From Lichenicoccus sp965277665 (GTDB lineage: Bacteria > Pseudomonadota > Alphaproteobacteria > Acetobacterales > Acetobacteraceae): DNA of 64,000 bases. This document shows, piece by piece, positions 32,075-40,884 of the stretch (positions are counted from its first letter, which is position 1; each line of letters starts with the position of its first letter). Location: contig NZ_OZ255835.1 of NCBI RefSeq assembly GCF_965277665.1, positions 682,001 through 746,000 of the forward strand. Reading direction: 5' to 3'. Both the position numbers and the translations under genes were made by a program. The notes under the pieces were generated by a model. That model worked only from the letters and a program-made list of their open reading frames with translations, ran no database searches and was not told where the DNA came from.

Positions 32075-32416
32075 TCAGTGCATCATCACGCGGTCGTAGA
32101 GGGTGCGGAACATCCAAGCGGTCAGGCCGATCGAGAGGATCAGCAGCGGGACGTTCAGCATCAGGGTGAGGGTGTTCCAGCGCTGCGTCTCGGAGAAGTC
32201 GAGGTGGAACAGGAACACCAGCTTGGCGACCGTCGTGAGAAAGGCGAGCACCGAGATCGACGCCAGCAGGTTGAACGCCGACATGGCGTGGTACTGCACC
32301 AGCAGCAGCGAGATCCCGAGCAGGGCGACGGTGATCACGAAGCCGATGACGTAGCTGCGGCCGCTGGAGTAGGCGATTTCCGGATGGTCGGCCGGCCTGT
32401 CGTTGTCCACCAGCAT
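32075..32416 (-). CDS. cyoD: cytochrome bo3 oxidase subunit IV
   Basis: A small inner-membrane subunit, 113 residues with three helices (SYVIGFVITVALLGISLLLV, LLASISVLAFLTTVAKLVFL, LMLNVPLLILSIGLTAWMF). Family features FHLDFSETQRWN and the helix layout match CyoD, needed for assembly of the copper site. The start ATG 32416 overlaps the cyoC stop (TGATG). Last gene of cyoABCD; cyoE (haem O synthase) is not next to it. Confidence 0.93.
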   Translation of the reverse strand: MLVDNDRPADHPEIAYSSGRSYVIGFVITVALLGISLLLVQYHAMSAFNLLASISVLAFLTTVAKLVFLFHLDFSETQRWNTLTLMLNVPLLILSIGLTAWMFRTLYDRVMMH

Positions 32417-33063
32417 CAGATCGATCCCCGCAGGTAGATGAAGGTGTAAACGAAGGTCCAGATCAGGCCCTGGTAGAGCCAATAGACCTTCAGATTGGCG
32501 AGCCGGTAGGTGACCAGCTGGGTGAAGCCCTTGGTCGCGATCTGGGCGAGCATGACCGCCATCCAGAGCAGGCCGATGGCGAGATGGACACCGTGCACCA
32601 CGACGACGGCCCAGAAGATCGACAGGAAGCCACTGCGCTGTGGCGGGCCGCCGGCCAGTGCTACGCCCTGGAGTTCATGGACCTCCATGCCGATGAAGCC
32701 GAGCCCGATTGCCAGCGAGACGGCGAGCCACGCCATCGCCGGTCGGGTCCGCTCGTGCTTGAGGCTGACCATGACCATGCCGTAGGCGAGCACGCTGGTG
32801 AACAGGACGACGGTCTCGGCGTAGCCGTAGATCGGCGAGGCGACGTCGCGCGGCGTCGGACCACCGGCAAAGCTCATCGGGAAGCTCAGCACCTCGTAGG
32901 CGGTGAACAGGCCGGCGAACACCAGGGAGTCGCTGAGCATGTAGAGCCAGAAGCCGAGCAGGCGCGTGCTCATCATGTCGTGCTCGTGATGCGGCTCCGC
33001 CCAGAGCCTGGTCTGCGGGCCGGGGGTGGGGTCGTACAGGCCCCAATCGAACCCGGCGCTCAT
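32416..33063 (-). CDS. cyoC: cytochrome bo3 oxidase subunit III
   Basis: The product has 215 residues with five membrane helices and the haem-copper oxidase subunit III pattern (LLGFWLYMLSDSLVFAGLF, MEVHELQGV, VVVHGVHLAIGLLWM). It belongs to the quinol oxidase complex in the inner membrane. It overlaps cyoB by 4 bases (ATGA) and cyoD by one. Confidence 0.95.
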   Translation of the reverse strand: MSAGFDWGLYDPTPGPQTRLWAEPHHEHDMMSTRLLGFWLYMLSDSLVFAGLFTAYEVLSFPMSFAGGPTPRDVASPIYGYAETVVLFTSVLAYGMVMVSLKHERTRPAMAWLAVSLAIGLGFIGMEVHELQGVALAGGPPQRSGFLSIFWAVVVVHGVHLAIGLLWMAVMLAQIATKGFTQLVTYRLANLKVYWLYQGLIWTFVYTFIYLRGSI

Positions 33064-35141
33064 TTCACGGCCCCGGTGTTGAACACGGGCACGCTGCCCG
33101 GAACCAGTTGCCCCTCGGCCTGGCGACGCGGCGCGCGCATCGCGAGCTCTTCCATCCGCCGGACCTCGTCAGCCGTGATCGTCGTGCCGGTGCCGCCGCC
33201 GAACGAGCGGATGATGACGATGGCGAAGATGCCGACCAGTGCTGCGATGGCGAGCCACCAGATCCGCCAGACCATGGCGAAGCCGAAGGCCGCGGTGCAG
33301 AGGCCGATCAACATCGGAACCGGCGTGTTGAGCGGCAGCTCGATAGCCTCGTACTGCTCCGGCATGATGTGCTCGAGATGATGCTCGCGGCGCCAGGCCC
33401 ACTCGTCGCGCGCATTGACCTGCGGGATGACGGCGAAGTTGTAGGCCGGCACCGGGGAGTGGGTGAGCCATTCGAGGCTGCGCGCGGTGCCCCACGGATC
33501 GCGCGCCGCACGATTGAGGTTGCGGTCGCGTATGCTCACGGTGATCTGCCAGATGAAGGCGAGCAGGGCGGCGATGTCGATGAAGACGCCGAATTCCTCG
33601 ATCACGAGCAGCGGCCACCAGGTCGCGTACGGGACGTAGGCGAGGCGACGCGGCATGCCGGTGAGGCCGAGCATGAACATGGCGGTGAAGACGAAGAACG
33701 ACCCCGCGACCAGCAGCCAGAACACCCACTGGCCGCTGCGCTCGTCGAGCGTGAAGCCGAACATCTTGGGGAACCAGAAGGTGGCGCCGCCGACGGCGGC
33801 GAACACCGTCACCATTACCACGCAGTGGAAATGCGCGATCACGAAGACGCTGTTATGCGTCATGTAGTTGATCGCCGGGATCGCCAGCATCATGCCGGTC
33901 CAGCCGCCGATGATCTGCATGAAGATGGCGGACACCGCCCAGAGCATCGGCGTGGTGAAGGTGAGCCGGCCGCGCACCATGGTCAGCGCCCAGTCGAACA
34001 CCTTCACCCCTGTGGGGATCGCCACCAGCATGGTGGCGATGCTGTAGAAGCTGTTGACGATCGGGCCGGCACCCATGGTGAAGAAATGGTGCAGCCAGAC
34101 GGTCCAGGAGATGCAGCCGATGCTCAGCGTGGCGGCCACCATCACCGGGTAGCCGAACAGCTTCTTCTGCGAGAAGGTCGGGATGATCTCGGACATCATG
34201 CCCCAGGAGGGCAGGATGATGAAATACACCTCCGGATGCCCCCAGATCCAGAACAGGTCGGTGTACAGCATGAAGTTGCCGCCGACGCCGGTGGTATAGA
34301 AGTGGGTGCCGAGATAGCGGTCCAGGCTGAGCAGGCCGATGGCGACGCCGAGCACCGGAAAGGCCGTGAGCCCGATCACGTTGGTGGTGAGCGAGGTCCA
34401 GGTGAACAGCGACAGGCGCATCCAGGTCATGCCCGGCGCGCGCATCTTGATGATGGTGGCGATGATGTTCACCGCGCCGATGGTGGTGCCGACGCTGCCG
34501 ATCTGCAGCGCCCAGCTCCAATAGTCGACGCCGACATCCGGGCTGTACGGCAGCTCGGTCAGCGGCGCCAGCCCGACCCAGCCGGCTTGGCTGAAATCGC
34601 CGACGAACAGCGAGATCATGGTCAGGCCGGCGCCCACCGCGGTCATCCAGAAGGCGAGCGCGTTGAGGTACGGGAACGCCATGTCGCGCGCGCCGATCTG
34701 CAGCGGCACCAGGTAGTTCATGAAGCCGGCCAGGATCGGGGTCGCCGCGAAGATCAGCATGATCGTCCCGTGCGATCCGTAGATCTGGTCGTAATGATAG
34801 GGCGGCAGATAGCCGTGCTCGGCACCGAGATAGCCGTGCGACAGGGGTCCGGCCGCCAGCACCTGCTGCGTGCGCATCATGATGGCGTCGACGAAGCCAC
34901 GGAACAGCATCACGGTGCCGACGAGGCCGTACATGATGCCGATGCGCTTGTGGTCGATGGTGGTGAGCCAGTCGCGATACAGCCAGCCCCAGGCCCGGTA
35001 GTAGGTCAGCGCGCCCACGATCAGCAGCCCGAGGGTGGCGGCGAAGATGAAGGCGCTGCCGACGATGAGGTTGTCGTACGGCACCTGCGACAGGGTCAGC
35101 CGGCCGAACAACCAGTCCCAATGGTCCTGCACGTCGATCAT
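33060..35141 (-). CDS. cyoB: cytochrome bo3 oxidase subunit I
   Basis: Catalytic subunit of the terminal quinol oxidase, reducing O2 and pumping protons. The product has 693 residues. The ubiquinol-site residues corresponding to E. coli R71, D75 and H98 are kept (LFRGFVDAIMMRTQQ; PPYHYDQ). The haem ligand His is in YGSHGTIMLIF, the HPEVY motif supplies CuB His and the cross-linked Tyr, the His pair is in VWLHHFFTMG, and the last haem ligands are in IAHFHCVVM. The residue before the H98 equivalent is Tyr where E. coli has His. ATGA overlap with cyoA. Confidence 0.97.
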   Translation of the reverse strand: MIDVQDHWDWLFGRLTLSQVPYDNLIVGSAFIFAATLGLLIVGALTYYRAWGWLYRDWLTTIDHKRIGIMYGLVGTVMLFRGFVDAIMMRTQQVLAAGPLSHGYLGAEHGYLPPYHYDQIYGSHGTIMLIFAATPILAGFMNYLVPLQIGARDMAFPYLNALAFWMTAVGAGLTMISLFVGDFSQAGWVGLAPLTELPYSPDVGVDYWSWALQIGSVGTTIGAVNIIATIIKMRAPGMTWMRLSLFTWTSLTTNVIGLTAFPVLGVAIGLLSLDRYLGTHFYTTGVGGNFMLYTDLFWIWGHPEVYFIILPSWGMMSEIIPTFSQKKLFGYPVMVAATLSIGCISWTVWLHHFFTMGAGPIVNSFYSIATMLVAIPTGVKVFDWALTMVRGRLTFTTPMLWAVSAIFMQIIGGWTGMMLAIPAINYMTHNSVFVIAHFHCVVMVTVFAAVGGATFWFPKMFGFTLDERSGQWVFWLLVAGSFFVFTAMFMLGLTGMPRRLAYVPYATWWPLLVIEEFGVFIDIAALLAFIWQITVSIRDRNLNRAARDPWGTARSLEWLTHSPVPAYNFAVIPQVNARDEWAWRREHHLEHIMPEQYEAIELPLNTPVPMLIGLCTAAFGFAMVWRIWWLAIAALVGIFAIVIIRSFGGGTGTTITADEVRRMEELAMRAPRRQAEGQLVPGSVPVFNTGAVK

Positions 35142-36199
35142 CGGATGTGGTCCTGTCCTGCGGCGGCGGCTTTGCCCGGCTGCCGGCCGCCATTGATGTC
35201 GTGGGACTTCTTTTCGGTCATGCCGCTGGGCGTCTCGTAGATCCGGCCCATCATGACATTGTCCATAACGCGGTCGAACAGGCCGTCCTGCACGTCGGAG
35301 AAGCGCATGGTGGTGTCGTGGGTGTTGATGGTGGGTGCCGCGAACCTGAGGAACGCGGCATCGTCGAGATGCGCGGGGGCTCGCGTCATGCCGGCCGCCC
35401 AGCTTGCGAAGTCCGCCGCCGAGAGCACCCGGGTTTGGAAGCGCATCCAGGAGAAGCCTGGCCCGTTATAGTCCGACGCGAAGCCCTGGTAGCTGCCGAT
35501 GCGGTTGGCGATCAGGCCCTGCCAGGTGCGCATCCCGGGCATCACGTCGATCTGCCCGGCGAGCTGCGGAATGAAGAAATCGGTGGCGACCGTGGCCGAG
35601 GTCAGGCGGAAGCGAACCGGCGTATGCACCGGAATGACGAGCTCGTTGGCCAGCGCGATGTGCCGGTCGGGATAGATGAACAGCCACTGCCAGTCGGTGG
35701 TGATGACGTCGATCGTGACAGCTTGCTTGGCCGCGTCGGGGTTGCTGGCGGCGGCCAGGACTCCGGGCCCGGACGGATCGGTCTGGAACGAGGCGTGCGT
35801 GGCATAGACGCCGAGCCCGATGACGACGAGCAGCGGCGCGCCCCAGAAGGTGGCTTCCAGCGGCACCGAATGCGACCAGCCCGGAACGTAGGCGCCGCGG
35901 CCGTAGCGGCGGTGGTAGCGCCAGATCGCCCACAGCACCAGCAGGGTGGCCGGACCGATCACCAGGAAGGTGGCCCCGGTATCGACGATCCAGGATTGCA
36001 GCTCGGCCGCGGCAACCGGGCCGGCGGGGTGGATCAGCCAGAAGCCTGCGGTCGAGCAGCCGGCGCAGAGGGCCGCAAGCGCCAGCACCGCCGCGCGGGC
36101 GAGACCGCGACACAGGTGAGGCGACAGGCCTGGGCGAGGCGACAGGCCCGGTCGCCCGCCGGTCGCTCGCTCGGAGGGTGCCGGCGGCGCGGCGGTCAT
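35138..36199 (-). CDS. cyoA: cytochrome bo3 oxidase subunit II
   Basis: The product is about 353 residues from ATG 36199. A lipoprotein signal ends in LCAGC (about residue 49), followed by two membrane helices and a periplasmic cupredoxin-like domain (ITTDWQWLFIYPDRHIAL, FFIPQLAGQIDVMPGM). As expected for a quinol oxidase, the CuA Cys/His ligands of cytochrome c oxidases are absent. The N-terminal extension contains an 18-bp in-frame duplication (36118-36153, encoding RPGLSP twice). First gene of the operon; the promoter lies in the 367-base divergent region shared with the aldo/keto reductase gene. Confidence 0.93.
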   Translation of the reverse strand: MTAAPPAPSERATGGRPGLSPRPGLSPHLCRGLARAAVLALAALCAGCSTAGFWLIHPAGPVAAAELQSWIVDTGATFLVIGPATLLVLWAIWRYHRRYGRGAYVPGWSHSVPLEATFWGAPLLVVIGLGVYATHASFQTDPSGPGVLAAASNPDAAKQAVTIDVITTDWQWLFIYPDRHIALANELVIPVHTPVRFRLTSATVATDFFIPQLAGQIDVMPGMRTWQGLIANRIGSYQGFASDYNGPGFSWMRFQTRVLSAADFASWAAGMTRAPAHLDDAAFLRFAAPTINTHDTTMRFSDVQDGLFDRVMDNVMMGRIYETPSGMTEKKSHDINGGRQPGKAAAAGQDHIR

Positions 36200-36566
36200 C
36201 GGGCGACAGCGACGGCGGCGCGCGCTCGCACACGCAAGCGGGTTTCGTCGGTTCGTGGCATGGTCATGGATGGCCTCTACTGGCGGGCGACCACGAAGCT
36301 GCATCACAGTTCGGTGGGTGTCGCGCGCAAGCCCTTCGGCCGCAGGGTCGCCGGCGGCGTGCGATCGTGATGCGCGTGCGGCGCAAGTCCGCGAAAGCCT
36401 GATGCAATCGACGAACGCCCGCAGCGGCGCCGCATCAGGCGTCCGACGCAGGCAGGCATGGCCGAGCAGCGCCCGTGTCGATATCGTCCTGTTCGGGTGC
36501 CGATCGGCAACGCCCAGATAGAGGCCATCCAGGCCATCTGGAGGCTATCCACGGAGGAACCCGACC
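36200..36566. other. divergent intergenic region between cyoA and the aldo/keto reductase gene
   Basis: About 367 bases without a supportable gene. It should contain the cyo promoter and the reductase promoter. A degenerate 9-10 base direct repeat (AGGCCATCC, AGGCCATCT, AGGCTATCC) lies at 36524-36552, just before the ribosome binding site ACGGAGGAA of the reductase gene; its role is unknown. Confidence 0.4.
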
Positions 36567-37448
36567 ATGTCCAGGAGCGATCCATCGACGAGCTTCCGCC
36601 TGGGCGACCGGACGGTGTGCCGGCTCGGCTACGGCGCCATGCAGCTGGCCGGTCCGGGTGTCTTCGGGCCGCCGCGGGATCATGCGGCGGCGCTGGCGGT
36701 GCTCCGCGCGGCGGTCGCCGGCGGCGTCGATCACATCGACACCAGCGACTTCTACGGCCCGCACGTGACCAACCGGCTGATATGCGAGGCCCTGGCGCCC
36801 TATCCGGACCGCCTCGTCATCGTCACCAAGGTCGGCGCCCGGCGCGGCGAGGATGCCGCGTGGCACCCGGACTTCTCGCCCGAGGGCCTGACCCGCGCGG
36901 TGCACGACAACCTGCGCCATCTCGGGCTCGACACCCTGGACGTGGTCAATCTGCGGCTGATGTTCAGCGTGCACGGCCCGGCCGAGGGCTCGCTCGAGGC
37001 GCCGCTCACGGCGTTGGCGGAGCTGCAGCGCCAGGGGCTGGTGCGCCGGATCGGGCTGAGCAACGCAACGCCGGCGCAGATCGCGCAGGGGCGCGGGATC
37101 TGCGAGATCGTCTGCGTGCAGAACCACTACAATCTGGCGCATCGCGCGGATGACGCGCTGATCGAGGCTCTTGCGCGCGACGGCATCGCCTATGTGCCGT
37201 TCTTCCCGCTGGGCGGCTTCACCCCGCTGCAATCCTCCATCCTGTCCGACGTCGCCGCCCGCCTGGACGCGACGCCGATGCAGGTGGCGCTGGCCTGGCT
37301 GCTGCACCGCTCGCCCAACATCCTGCTGATCCCCGGCACCGCCTCGCTGGCGCATCTGCACGAGAACTGTGCGGCGGCGGCCCTGACCCTGTCGGCCGAC
37401 GCGCTCGGCGAACTGGACCGCGTGTCCGGCACCCGCCCCGCGAGTTAG
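36567..37448 (+). CDS. aldo/keto reductase family oxidoreductase
   Basis: A 293-residue TIM-barrel NADPH-dependent reductase. The catalytic tetrad positions are visible: Asp in VDHIDTSDFYG with Tyr of FYG, Lys in IVTKVGARRG. The usual His position is in the segment around DVVNLRLMFSVHG, where the common (D)xxxxH motif is altered. The C-terminal cofactor motif LLIPGTASLAHLHEN is present. The substrate is unknown; similar proteins are annotated as oxidoreductases acting on carbonyls. GGAGG lies 11-15 bases before ATG 36567. The stop overlaps the b561-like gene stop by 3 bases, convergent. Confidence 0.88.
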   Translation: MSRSDPSTSFRLGDRTVCRLGYGAMQLAGPGVFGPPRDHAAALAVLRAAVAGGVDHIDTSDFYGPHVTNRLICEALAPYPDRLVIVTKVGARRGEDAAWHPDFSPEGLTRAVHDNLRHLGLDTLDVVNLRLMFSVHGPAEGSLEAPLTALAELQRQGLVRRIGLSNATPAQIAQGRGICEIVCVQNHYNLAHRADDALIEALARDGIAYVPFFPLGGFTPLQSSILSDVAARLDATPMQVALAWLLHRSPNILLIPGTASLAHLHENCAAAALTLSADALGELDRVSGTRPAS

Positions 37449-38089
37449 CCCGGCGGCGGACGGTTGCCCGGATGCCGCGAATCCGGCCCCCACAGCGCCT
37501 GGTAGGTGCCGATGCCGCGCGAGGTCCGCAGCAGCCACGCCGCGGATGCGGCCTGCAGCAGCGCCAGGCCCGCCGCCATCCGGACCAGGGTCATCGGCCA
37601 GCCATAGAGTCGCAACCCGAGCAGCATTGTTGCGAGCGCGAGCAGGATCGAGACCCAGCCCGCTTTCTTGTGCCAGGCCTCGAAAGCGCGCCGGCGCGGC
37701 GTCATGTCGTAATGGTCGCCGCGCCAGGTTTCCGGGCGCTCCGGATCGGCGTGGGTACCGGTCGGACCGCCCTTGTCGCCACGAAACCAGGTGCTGGCGA
37801 TCTGGAGCACGGCCAGGGTCAGCACCAGCAGCCCGGCCTGGACATGCAGCACGCCCAAGGCGAGGCCTCGCGTCGCGCGCCAGGCCACCGCGGCCGCGGC
37901 CAGCGCGACCGCGACCCCGGCATATTGCAGCACCCGGTGCAGCCACCACCAGGTGAGGTTCTCGACCACGCGCGGCCAGTCCTGCCGCGGCGTGACCTTG
38001 CGGGTGCGCGCGACCAGGGCCCCGAGCGGCAGCAGCACCAGCCAGGCGACCAGCATCAGGGCGCCATGGAGCAGGAACGGGTCGCGCAT
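37445..38089 (-). CDS. cytochrome b561-like membrane protein
   Basis: The product has 214 residues with five or six membrane helices. His residues lie at the helix positions expected for the CYB561 / ferric-reductase-like fold: LLHGALML (helix 1), WWLHRVLQ (helix 2), LGVLHVQAG (helix 3) and AWHKKAGWVS (helix 4), so it probably binds two haems b. Such proteins move electrons across membranes from ascorbate-like or quinol donors. ATG 38089 is chosen because the upstream extension is not hydrophobic. Its promoter region abuts the divergent DUF3035 lipoprotein gene. Confidence 0.72.
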   Translation of the reverse strand: MRDPFLLHGALMLVAWLVLLPLGALVARTRKVTPRQDWPRVVENLTWWWLHRVLQYAGVAVALAAAAVAWRATRGLALGVLHVQAGLLVLTLAVLQIASTWFRGDKGGPTGTHADPERPETWRGDHYDMTPRRRAFEAWHKKAGWVSILLALATMLLGLRLYGWPMTLVRMAAGLALLQAASAAWLLRTSRGIGTYQALWGPDSRHPGNRPPPG

Positions 38090-38187
38090 GCAAATATCCA
38101 GGACGAGTGCGGCGAGACGATGCGACGGCGTGCGAGACGGCCTGCGTCCGCTTGCCGGAAAACTCGGTTTGGCGCTAGAGAAGCGCC

Positions 38188-38790
38188 ATGTCGTCCGCAC
38201 CCAAAAACCTCGGTTTGCGCCGCTCTGCGTCGCGGGCCCGCTCGCGCCGCCCGGCGTCGCTGGCCTTCACGGTCCTGATGGCGTCCGGCCTGTCCCTTTG
38301 CGCGTGCTCCTCGCGCGAGGTCGAGCGGGATTTCGGCCTGGTGCGCGATGCGCCCGACGAATACACCGTGACCACCCGCGCGCCGCTGTCGATGCCGCCG
38401 GATACCAGGCTGGCGACGCCGACACCGGGCGCCGACCGGCCCCAGGAACAGAGCACCCGCACCCAGGCCCTGGAGACGCTGGCGCCCGACGTGGCGCTGC
38501 AGGGCGAAAACGGCGGCCCGTCGCCGGGCCAGGCGGCGCTGGTGCAGGACGCGTCCAGCGCTTCGGGGGCGCCAGCCGGCACCGGCCGCGGCGAGCTCGA
38601 CCATCCCGGCACCGGCTTCGTCAACGAGCTGATGTTCTGGCGCGGCGGCGGCCAGCCCGGATCGCTGGTCGATACCGATGCGGAGAAGCGGCGGTTGCAG
38701 GAGAACGCGGCCCTCGGCCGGTCGCCGACCGATGGGGCCACCCCCACGGTCAAGGAGAGCAAGCCCGGCTTCTTCCAAAACCTCTTCTGA
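38188..38790 (+). CDS. DUF3035 family lipoprotein
   Basis: A 200-residue protein with a signal peptide ending in lipobox SLCAC (Cys at about residue 40). The family core is visible: RDAPDEYTVTTRAPLSMPPD followed by PGADRPQEQSTRTQALETL. The C-terminus EKRRLQENAALGRSP and PGFFQNLF is also typical. DUF3035 lipoproteins are widespread in alphaproteobacteria, of unknown role in the envelope. In many genomes they follow lspA; here the gene is elsewhere. The TGA stop overlaps the first base of the ERIC-like palindrome that separates it from mutL. Confidence 0.88.
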   Translation: MSSAPKNLGLRRSASRARSRRPASLAFTVLMASGLSLCACSSREVERDFGLVRDAPDEYTVTTRAPLSMPPDTRLATPTPGADRPQEQSTRTQALETLAPDVALQGENGGPSPGQAALVQDASSASGAPAGTGRGELDHPGTGFVNELMFWRGGGQPGSLVDTDAEKRRLQENAALGRSPTDGATPTVKESKPGFFQNLF

Positions 38791-38952
38791 AAGACCGCCT
38801 GACAATGCGCTACGGCGGTCATCCGGCGCGCCTTTTCTCCGCTCCGTTGCTCACGGCCAGGAGGCCGCTCCGCTCCGGTGCTCGAAAAGTCACGACGGGC
38901 GGCGCCAAGCTGGCGCCTCTGACTCGCCGTAGCACATTGTCAGACGGTCTTT
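38790..38952 (+). repeat. ERIC-like imperfect palindrome of 163 bp, copy 2
   Basis: Outer arms 38790-38817 and 38925-38952 pair at 26 of 28 positions. The core (near 38829-38896) matches the copy at 15436-15594 at about 57 of 67 positions after reverse-complementing. In both copies the core has the same orientation relative to the direction of transcription. An extra hairpin GGCGCC-AAGCT-GGCGCC lies near 38901-38917. It fills the whole gap between the DUF3035 stop and the mutL start (8 bases left over), so mutL is either read through it or has its promoter inside it. Confidence 0.75.
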
Positions 38953-38960
38953 AGGCGCCC

Positions 38961-40784
38961 GTGACGCAACCGGCGGCAGTGGTCGGTGAAACTGCTCCGG
39001 TGATCCGGCGGTTGAGCAGTGATCTGGTCAACCGGATCGCGGCGGGCGAGGTGATCGAGCGGCCGGCGGCGGTGGTCAAGGAGCTGGTCGAGAACGCGAT
39101 CGACGCCGGCGCCGGGCGAATCGCGGTCGGTCTGGATGGCGGCGGCATCGCGCGTATCAGCGTCACCGACGACGGCTGTGGCATGGCGCCGGACCAGCTT
39201 GCCCTCGCGGTCGAGCGGCACTGCACCTCCAAGCTCTCCGACGACACGCTGGTGCGGATCGCGACGCTGGGTTTCCGCGGCGAGGCGCTGCCGTCGATCG
39301 GCGCCGCCGCCCGGCTGTGCGTCGCCTCGCGTCCGCGCGCCGCCGCCGAGGCTTGGCAGATACGTGTCGATGGCGGCGCGGTCAGCGGACCGCGTCCATG
39401 CGCCGGACCGCCCGGCACCCGCGTGCTGGTCGAGGAGCTGTTCTTCGCCACCCCGGCGCGACGCAAGTTCCTCAAGACGCCGCGTATCGAGGCCGGCCAT
39501 GCCGAGACCGTGGTGCGGCGGCTGGCGCTGGCCGCACCCAGGGTGGCGTTCAGCCTCGAGATCGACGGCCGCATGGTGCTGGAGCTGCCGGCGCAGGACC
39601 GGCTCGCCCGGGTCTGCGCCCTGCTGGCCGAGGCCGGAGGCAGCGCCGCGGCGCTCGGCCTGCTCAGCGTCGCGGGCGAGCGGGACGGCATCGTGCTGAG
39701 CGGCCATGCCTGCGGCCCGGCGCTGCACCGGGCCACCGCTGCCGGGCAGTATCTGGTGGTCAATGGCCGGCCGGTCGCCGATCCGGTGCTGCGTACCGCG
39801 GTCCGGGTGGCCTACCGGCACGTCATCACGCATGGCCGGCATCCGGTGGTGGCGCTGTTCCTGGACATCGCCCCCGAGCGGATCGACGTGAACGTGCATC
39901 CGGCCAAGACCGAGCTGCGCTTCGCCGATGCCGAGACGGTGCGCGCGCTGGTGATCGGCAGCCTGGGCCGTGCCCTGTCTGGAGGCGCGGGGTCTGGAGG
40001 CGCGGGGTCCGGGATGCAGGCGCTGCAGTCGCGGCCGCGCGGGCCGGGGATGATCTGGGCGCCCCCGGAGCGACGCACCGGTCCGGGTTTCGCCGAGGCG
40101 ACGCTGGCCTTCGGGGCAGCCCCGCGGGCGCGGGTGCTGGAGGCGCCGGCGACGCCGGACGGCACAGCGATGCCGCCCACCGATCATCCGCTGGGCGCGG
40201 CGGTGGCGCAGGTGCTCGATACCTACGTAATCGCGGTGGCAAGCGATGGCGGCCTGGTGCTGGTCGACCAGCATGCGGCGCATGAGCGCCTGACCCAGGA
40301 GGCGCTGCAGGCGCAGGTTCTCGGCGGCGCCGTCGCGGCGCAGCGGCTGCTGCTGCCCGAAGTGGTCGATCTGCCGCGCGGCGCTGCCGCCGCCCTGCTG
40401 GAGCAGGCCGCCCGGCTCGCCGCCCTCGGCATCGAGATCGAGGCCTTCGGCGGCGCCAGCGTGCTGGTGCGTACGCTACCGGCGCTGCTCGGCAGTCCCG
40501 ATCCCGCCGCCCTGCTGCGCGACCTCGCCGACGAGCTGGCGGAACCCGACGGCATCGCCGAGGCCGGCGAGAGCGCCACGCTCGGACGGCGGACGCTTGG
40601 CGTGATCGCGCGCATGGCCTGCCACGGCAGCATACGGGCCGGCCGCCGTCTCTCGCGCGACGAGATGGACGCGCTGCTGCGGCGCATGGAGACGACGCCG
40701 CACGCCGATACCTGCTCGCACGGCCGTCCGACCTGGCTCAAGCTCAGCCGAAACGAGATCGAGCGCCTGTTCGGACGGGCTTGA
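38961..40784 (+). CDS. mutL: DNA mismatch repair protein MutL
   Basis: The product has 607 residues, GTG start at 38961. The N-terminal GHKL ATPase has LVNRIAAGEVIERPAAVVKELVENAIDAG, DDGCGM and GFRGEALPSI. The C-terminal dimerisation domain carries the endonuclease metal motif DQHA(X)2E(X)4E (LVDQHAAHERLTQE) plus the CHG and HGRPTWLKLS motifs, so this is a nicking-type MutL, as in bacteria lacking MutH. The linker between domains contains a perfect 15-bp tandem duplication (39978-40007) giving SGGAGSGGAGSG. Confidence 0.96.
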   Translation: MTQPAAVVGETAPVIRRLSSDLVNRIAAGEVIERPAAVVKELVENAIDAGAGRIAVGLDGGGIARISVTDDGCGMAPDQLALAVERHCTSKLSDDTLVRIATLGFRGEALPSIGAAARLCVASRPRAAAEAWQIRVDGGAVSGPRPCAGPPGTRVLVEELFFATPARRKFLKTPRIEAGHAETVVRRLALAAPRVAFSLEIDGRMVLELPAQDRLARVCALLAEAGGSAAALGLLSVAGERDGIVLSGHACGPALHRATAAGQYLVVNGRPVADPVLRTAVRVAYRHVITHGRHPVVALFLDIAPERIDVNVHPAKTELRFADAETVRALVIGSLGRALSGGAGSGGAGSGMQALQSRPRGPGMIWAPPERRTGPGFAEATLAFGAAPRARVLEAPATPDGTAMPPTDHPLGAAVAQVLDTYVIAVASDGGLVLVDQHAAHERLTQEALQAQVLGGAVAAQRLLLPEVVDLPRGAAAALLEQAARLAALGIEIEAFGGASVLVRTLPALLGSPDPAALLRDLADELAEPDGIAEAGESATLGRRTLGVIARMACHGSIRAGRRLSRDEMDALLRRMETTPHADTCSHGRPTWLKLSRNEIERLFGRA

Positions 40785-40884
40785 CGCAACCACCACGCAG
40801 CTTGGGCATCCGGCGTGCGCTGTGCAGCATGGCGCAAGCCGGCTAGGTTGCCTGCTGCTTGTCCACGGATGATCGAGGCCCACT

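Noticed and set aside
33108..35240. A 710-codon open frame opposite cyoB.
   Set aside because: The translation is Glu/Asp/His/Gln-rich noise mirroring membrane-helix codons of cyoB.
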